Of a stretch of 64,000 nt of DNA, positions 60,798 through 64,000 are shown one piece after another. Source of the DNA: an uncultured Oscillospiraceae bacterium. Its GTDB lineage: Bacteria; Bacillota; Clostridia; Oscillospirales; Acutalibacteraceae. The DNA lies in contig UQLR01000014.1 in assembly GCA_900541975.1 (NCBI GenBank), positions 1-64,000 of the forward strand, written 5' to 3'. Position 1 is the stretch's first letter. Each line of letters opens with the position of its first letter. The position numbers were made by a program, and so were the translations under genes. A model generated the notes under the pieces. It had not been told where the DNA came from, did not search any database, and saw nothing but the letters and a program-made list of their open reading frames with translations.

Positions 60798-62162
60798 TCA
60801 GCTCATTTTTGATAAAATCTCTCGCGGTTTCAGCCGCATGACGGAAATCGAGGAAAATCCAGCGGATACCGTTACAATTCCGATCCCAAGCAGGAATAGG
60901 AGCCCCATTTCCTCAAACTGTACGCGAACCTGTAATTTAGGGGGTTCTATTTTCTGATCTTCTGCGTCTGTTCCGGCTTCGCCACGGCTTCCGGCAGATA
61001 AGCCGTTCTCCTGCTGCACCTCTGTTACCGCCTGCCCGGATTGCAGGACGTTTCCCATCTGGCCTGCAATGGCGCTGGCAGAGAAATAAGAAAGGGAAAA
61101 CGCCAGCACTGCTATGAGTAAAACCTCGGCAATATACTGTCCTAAAATCGACAGCTTGCTGATCCCAACAGAAAGCAGCACGCCGGTTTCGTGGATTCGG
61201 GTTCTGGCCCACATGGTAAGAATGAGCGAAAGGATGGCAATGCTTACAATCAGCGCGACAATCAAAATAGTGGCTACCAGCTCCGATAATTGTTCTAAGG
61301 AGGACGCGGCGTTCTCATAGTCCTCGTTGTCAAGCAGAAAAGAGAATCCCTTCCAGTCCACACCGGAGATACCCTTTACTTTAGAAATAATTTCCTCCAT
61401 GTTCTGCGGATCGTCTACTGATACGGTCAGCTCATTAAATCCCTGGATTGCAGGGCCGTTTTCATAAGCCACTAAAGTGGCGAGATCAGTAATAATGAGA
61501 TTTTGTATTTTATCGTAGGTTGTTACCTGATCGTTGATACCTTCGATTTCTTTTGGAGAAAACAGGCCCACAATCTCAATCTCCACGCCTTTGTCCGTTT
61601 GGATTTTGTCACCAATTTTCAGGCCGTTTTTCTCAGCCAAATCCTTGCTGATTAGCCCCTTGTTTTTGTCGTCCGGCAGGATATGCCGCCCCTGCGTCAG
61701 CGTAAGCTGCCCGGAAGTAAACCGGGTAAGCTCCTCGCTTTTCCATGTGCTTAAAATCTTTGAGGATGCGCGAAATTCTTCCTCAATGGGGATATTGCCG
61801 GTAAATAGTTCCAGAGAGGGGAACGCCGCCAGACTCTCCACGGTGGCGCTACACTCCTTGATCCCCTCAATTCCCCGGATTTGTTCTACCAGCTCCGGGC
61901 TGATCTGCTGGGTGGAATATATCAGGGTTCCGCCCTCCACGCTTTCCACCTTCAAATAGGGATTGTTTTCCGTGTAGTCAAAGCCAATGAGAAAACTCCC
62001 GCCAAGGCTTTGCCGCAGCTCCTGCTGGGCGGCTTTCGAAGCGTTCCCCAGCGCCAGAGCGGTCAGTACAAAGGTTGCCATCACCAGCAAGATGACAAAA
62101 AGAAGGATACTCTTGCCCCTCTTGCGGACGATGTACAGCCACGCTCGATTCATAAAGTTCAT
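60798..62162 (-). CDS. ABC transporter permease, FtsX/MacB type
   Basis: A 454-residue permease: N-terminal helix, a large periplasm-type extracellular domain (about 45-285) and three C-terminal helices. It opens MNFMNRAWLYIVRKRGKS. The loop before the last helix carries a Gln/Glu/Gly-rich insertion (about 385-410). MacB-like proteins with one ATPase partner form mechanotransmission transporters. It is followed by the lipoprotein and ATPase. Confidence 0.88.
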   Translation of the reverse strand: MNFMNRAWLYIVRKRGKSILLFVILLVMATFVLTALALGNASKAAQQELRQSLGGSFLIGFDYTENNPYLKVESVEGGTLIYSTQQISPELVEQIRGIEGIKECSATVESLAAFPSLELFTGNIPIEEEFRASSKILSTWKSEELTRFTSGQLTLTQGRHILPDDKNKGLISKDLAEKNGLKIGDKIQTDKGVEIEIVGLFSPKEIEGINDQVTTYDKIQNLIITDLATLVAYENGPAIQGFNELTVSVDDPQNMEEIISKVKGISGVDWKGFSFLLDNEDYENAASSLEQLSELVATILIVALIVSIAILSLILTMWARTRIHETGVLLSVGISKLSILGQYIAEVLLIAVLAFSLSYFSASAIAGQMGNVLQSGQAVTEVQQENGLSAGSRGEAGTDAEDQKIEPPKLQVRVQFEEMGLLFLLGIGIVTVSAGFSSISVMRLKPREILSKMS

Positions 62163-62259
62163 AGAATGACCTCCGTTTCATATAGGATAAGTGTTGCAAC
62201 GCTGACAGCATAGCACCCCAATATGGAACCAGTATGAAACGGATAAAAAAGCAATCGCT

Positions 62260-63375
62260 TTATGGGAGATAAAGGATAAAGCACATTCCCGGTGGGTTTT
62301 TAGTTGCCTCAAATTGATAGGGCAGCCCAAGGGCCTTTGAAAGCGTATCTACAATATATAATCCCAGCCCATTCCCGCCATCTTTACGGTCACGGGCAAA
62401 GTCCGGACGGTAGAACGGCTCAAATACATGTGCCAGCTTATCCGGCGGGATGGGCGTACACTCGTTTTCTATTTTTATCTGCCGGGCGGTCAATAGAACG
62501 GTGATCTTGCATCCCGGCTTTGTGTAGGAAACCGCGTTGGAGAGCAGATTGGACAGGATTTTTTCAAGGCCTTTCTTTGACGTGTGGACAGGGCACTTTC
62601 CCTGTATGCTGAAAGAAAAGTCGAGTCCCTTTGCCTTCGCAATCAACTGATAAGGCTCGCAGATCGCCGGAAGGCGCTCCGACAGGTCAAAGGTTTCCGC
62701 GTCCTGTTTCTCCTGTGTAAAATCCAGCCGGGAGGTATCTAAAATTTCTTTGATCATAAAGGATAGCTGCCCGGTAATCTCCTTACATTCCAACAGACAG
62801 CGATCCCGGTCTTTGTATTTTCCAATGCCTAAGATCATGTTTTCCAAAATCGCGTTCAGGGCCGTCACCGGCGTTTTCAGCTCATGGGAGGCGGCCCGCA
62901 GGAAATCAATTTTTGACCGTTCCGCCTCACGGACGTTTTGCTTTTCTTCTTCCAGATTTTCAATGGTGGAAAGCAGGCTGGCATACAGCTTATTTACGCG
63001 GGCGGCCAGCTCGCCAATCTCGTCCTTCGTATGCACCACGCAGATTGCAGCCTTATCCAGCTTTTCCATCTTTTCCGTTGTTTCCGCAATCTGCTTGATC
63101 GGCCTCGTCATGGCTCTGGAAAACAACAGGGAACACCCGGCGGATATGATGGCGCAGCAAAGCAGGGATACCGGCAGTGCTTTTCCGATAGCGGATTTTA
63201 TCAAGATTCCGGTATTCACAGCACTCTCGATAATGGCCCCTTCCACAAAACGGTTGGTGCTTACGGTCATTTGCGGCGCAAGCACATAGAGAAAAACATG
63301 AGCCATCACGGTGACAAACAGCATTACCAGAAAGGTGTATAAAAAGATTTTAGTAAATAGCTTTAAGTTTTTCAT
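62260..63375 (-). CDS. Sensor histidine kinase
   Basis: A 371-residue kinase: two N-terminal helices around a short outside loop, a HAMP domain (MTRPIKQIAETTEKM), a DHp region with ASHELKTPVTALN, and the ATPase domain with NLLSNAVSYT and GGNGLGLYIV. It overlaps the response regulator by four bases and probably controls the ABC operon downstream. Confidence 0.93.
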   Translation of the reverse strand: MKNLKLFTKIFLYTFLVMLFVTVMAHVFLYVLAPQMTVSTNRFVEGAIIESAVNTGILIKSAIGKALPVSLLCCAIISAGCSLLFSRAMTRPIKQIAETTEKMEKLDKAAICVVHTKDEIGELAARVNKLYASLLSTIENLEEEKQNVREAERSKIDFLRAASHELKTPVTALNAILENMILGIGKYKDRDRCLLECKEITGQLSFMIKEILDTSRLDFTQEKQDAETFDLSERLPAICEPYQLIAKAKGLDFSFSIQGKCPVHTSKKGLEKILSNLLSNAVSYTKPGCKITVLLTARQIKIENECTPIPPDKLAHVFEPFYRPDFARDRKDGGNGLGLYIVDTLSKALGLPYQFEATKNPPGMCFILYLP

Positions 63376-64000
63376 AGGTGTTCCTCATATTTGTAGCCAA
63401 CGCCTTTTACCGTTACAATCCGGTCAAGACTCAGCTTTTTCCGTAAATTTTTGATGTAGGTATCAATAGTGCGGTCAATGATGGGGTAATCATATCCCCA
63501 CAACTCGTCCAAGATCTGCGACCGTGTAAGCACCAGACCTTTATGCTCTATCAGCAATTTCAGCAGGTCGATCTCCTTTGGTGTCAGGTCAATAGGGCCG
63601 CCCGGCCCGGAAGCAGTATAGCCGCCAAAATCCACTGTAATATCGCCCATCTGGATTTGTTTCAGTTCCGGACTTTTCCCACACCGCCGCAGCAGGGCTG
63701 TCACCCGTTTTCCCAGCAAAAGCATGGAAAAGGGCTTTGTGATATAATCATCCGCCTGTTCATCAAAGCTGGCCGCCTGAGTAGGCTCATCGTCAAGGGC
63801 GGTAAGCATTAAGATAGGAATGTTGCTTATTTGGCGCAATTCTTTTAATACCTCCAAACCGGTTCGCTTCGGCAGCATAATATCCAGAACCACTAAATCA
63901 ACCGATTTCTCCCTTGCAATCTGCAAACCCTGTTCCCCATCAAGGGCCGACAAGGTAATATGCCCTGCGGATCTCATATATTCACAGATTGCCTCGTTGG
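63372..64000 (-). CDS. Response regulator, OmpR family (5' end beyond window)
   Basis: Partial. The frame continues through the window end (NEAICEYMRSAGHIT upstream of the visible ATG at 63977), so the true start and the first receiver strand lie outside. LVVLDIMLPKRTG holds the phosphorylated Asp, DDYITKPFS the Lys, and the winged helix has LTPKEIDLLKLLIEHKG and YIKNLRKKL. Pairs with the kinase next to it. Confidence 0.93.
   Translation of the reverse strand, partial: NEAICEYMRSAGHITLSALDGEQGLQIAREKSVDLVVLDIMLPKRTGLEVLKELRQISNIPILMLTALDDEPTQAASFDEQADDYITKPFSMLLLGKRVTALLRRCGKSPELKQIQMGDITVDFGGYTASGPGGPIDLTPKEIDLLKLLIEHKGLVLTRSQILDELWGYDYPIIDRTIDTYIKNLRKKLSLDRIVTVKGVGYKYEEHL

Noticed and set aside
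1..64000. tRNA, rRNA or CRISPR genes
   Set aside because: I found no cloverleaf with a GTTCRA T-arm, no rRNA-like stretch and no spaced repeat array, though a dedicated scan was not possible.

Overview
The window fits a Gram-positive anaerobe of the class Clostridia, most likely Oscillospiraceae/Ruminococcaceae. The indications are the rplU-prp-rpmA order with an N-terminally extended L27, strong sigma-A promoters, a DUF1292 protein, a YmfF/YmfH-type M16 pair, secreted starch enzymes with a dockerin, and CBM-bearing surface proteins. The family assignment is an inference from gene content; no rRNA or tRNA gene is visible.

Layout. 1-1.8 kb is AT-rich accessory DNA: an orphan 411-residue protein and the decayed 3' end of a GNAT acetyltransferase gene. 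1.8-6.1 kb (minus) holds folD, lgt and two M16 peptidase-like genes. 6.6-12.1 kb (plus) is housekeeping: rplU-prp-rpmA behind a promoter and probable L21 leader, a DUF6483 gene, obgE, Mini-RNase III, a YitT protein, and rpsF-ssb-rpsR behind a promoter and leader. 13.1-18.5 kb carries two tandem secreted pullulanases; the first is membrane-anchored and the second carries dockerin, MucBP-like and starch-binding modules. 18.8-24.5 kb has an Fe-alcohol dehydrogenase, small proteins, a MATE transporter fused to an ATPase-like domain, and an esterase.

24.7-32.6 kb is one tightly packed operon: WecE-type aminotransferase, two ATP-grasp ligases, a hexapeptide acyltransferase, a GtrB/ArnC-like glycosyltransferase, two four-helix EmrE/ArnE-like proteins, RfbA and RfbB. 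Read together it could make dTDP-4-amino-4,6-dideoxygalactose, acylate it (possibly with an amino acid), load it on a lipid carrier and flip it across the membrane. This is the best candidate for an undescribed system here.

32.7-51.4 kb holds a DUF4190 protein, an Lgt paralogue, a secreted RICIN-repeat metzincin, pyrE, radC, a divergent metal module (ZIP transporter against ArsR-HMA-P1B ATPase), a two-gene SufC/SufB-like Fe-S module, a Bce-type two-component/ABC system, gpsA, a split TauE/SafE exporter, a probable 6S RNA and a DUF1292 gene. 51.5-52.5 kb is a promoter-to-terminator transcript of about 930 nt with no sizeable ORF, a candidate large non-coding RNA. It is followed by a 5'-truncated starch-binding/esterase surface protein gene, a GGDEF protein, and a CsoR/P1B-ATPase metal-efflux pair whose operator sits inside the promoter spacer.

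58.9-64.0 kb (minus) resembles integrative-element cargo: a two-component system, an ABC permease/lipoprotein/ATPase set, an element-type sigma factor, and two frameshifted element genes. The response regulator runs off the window end.
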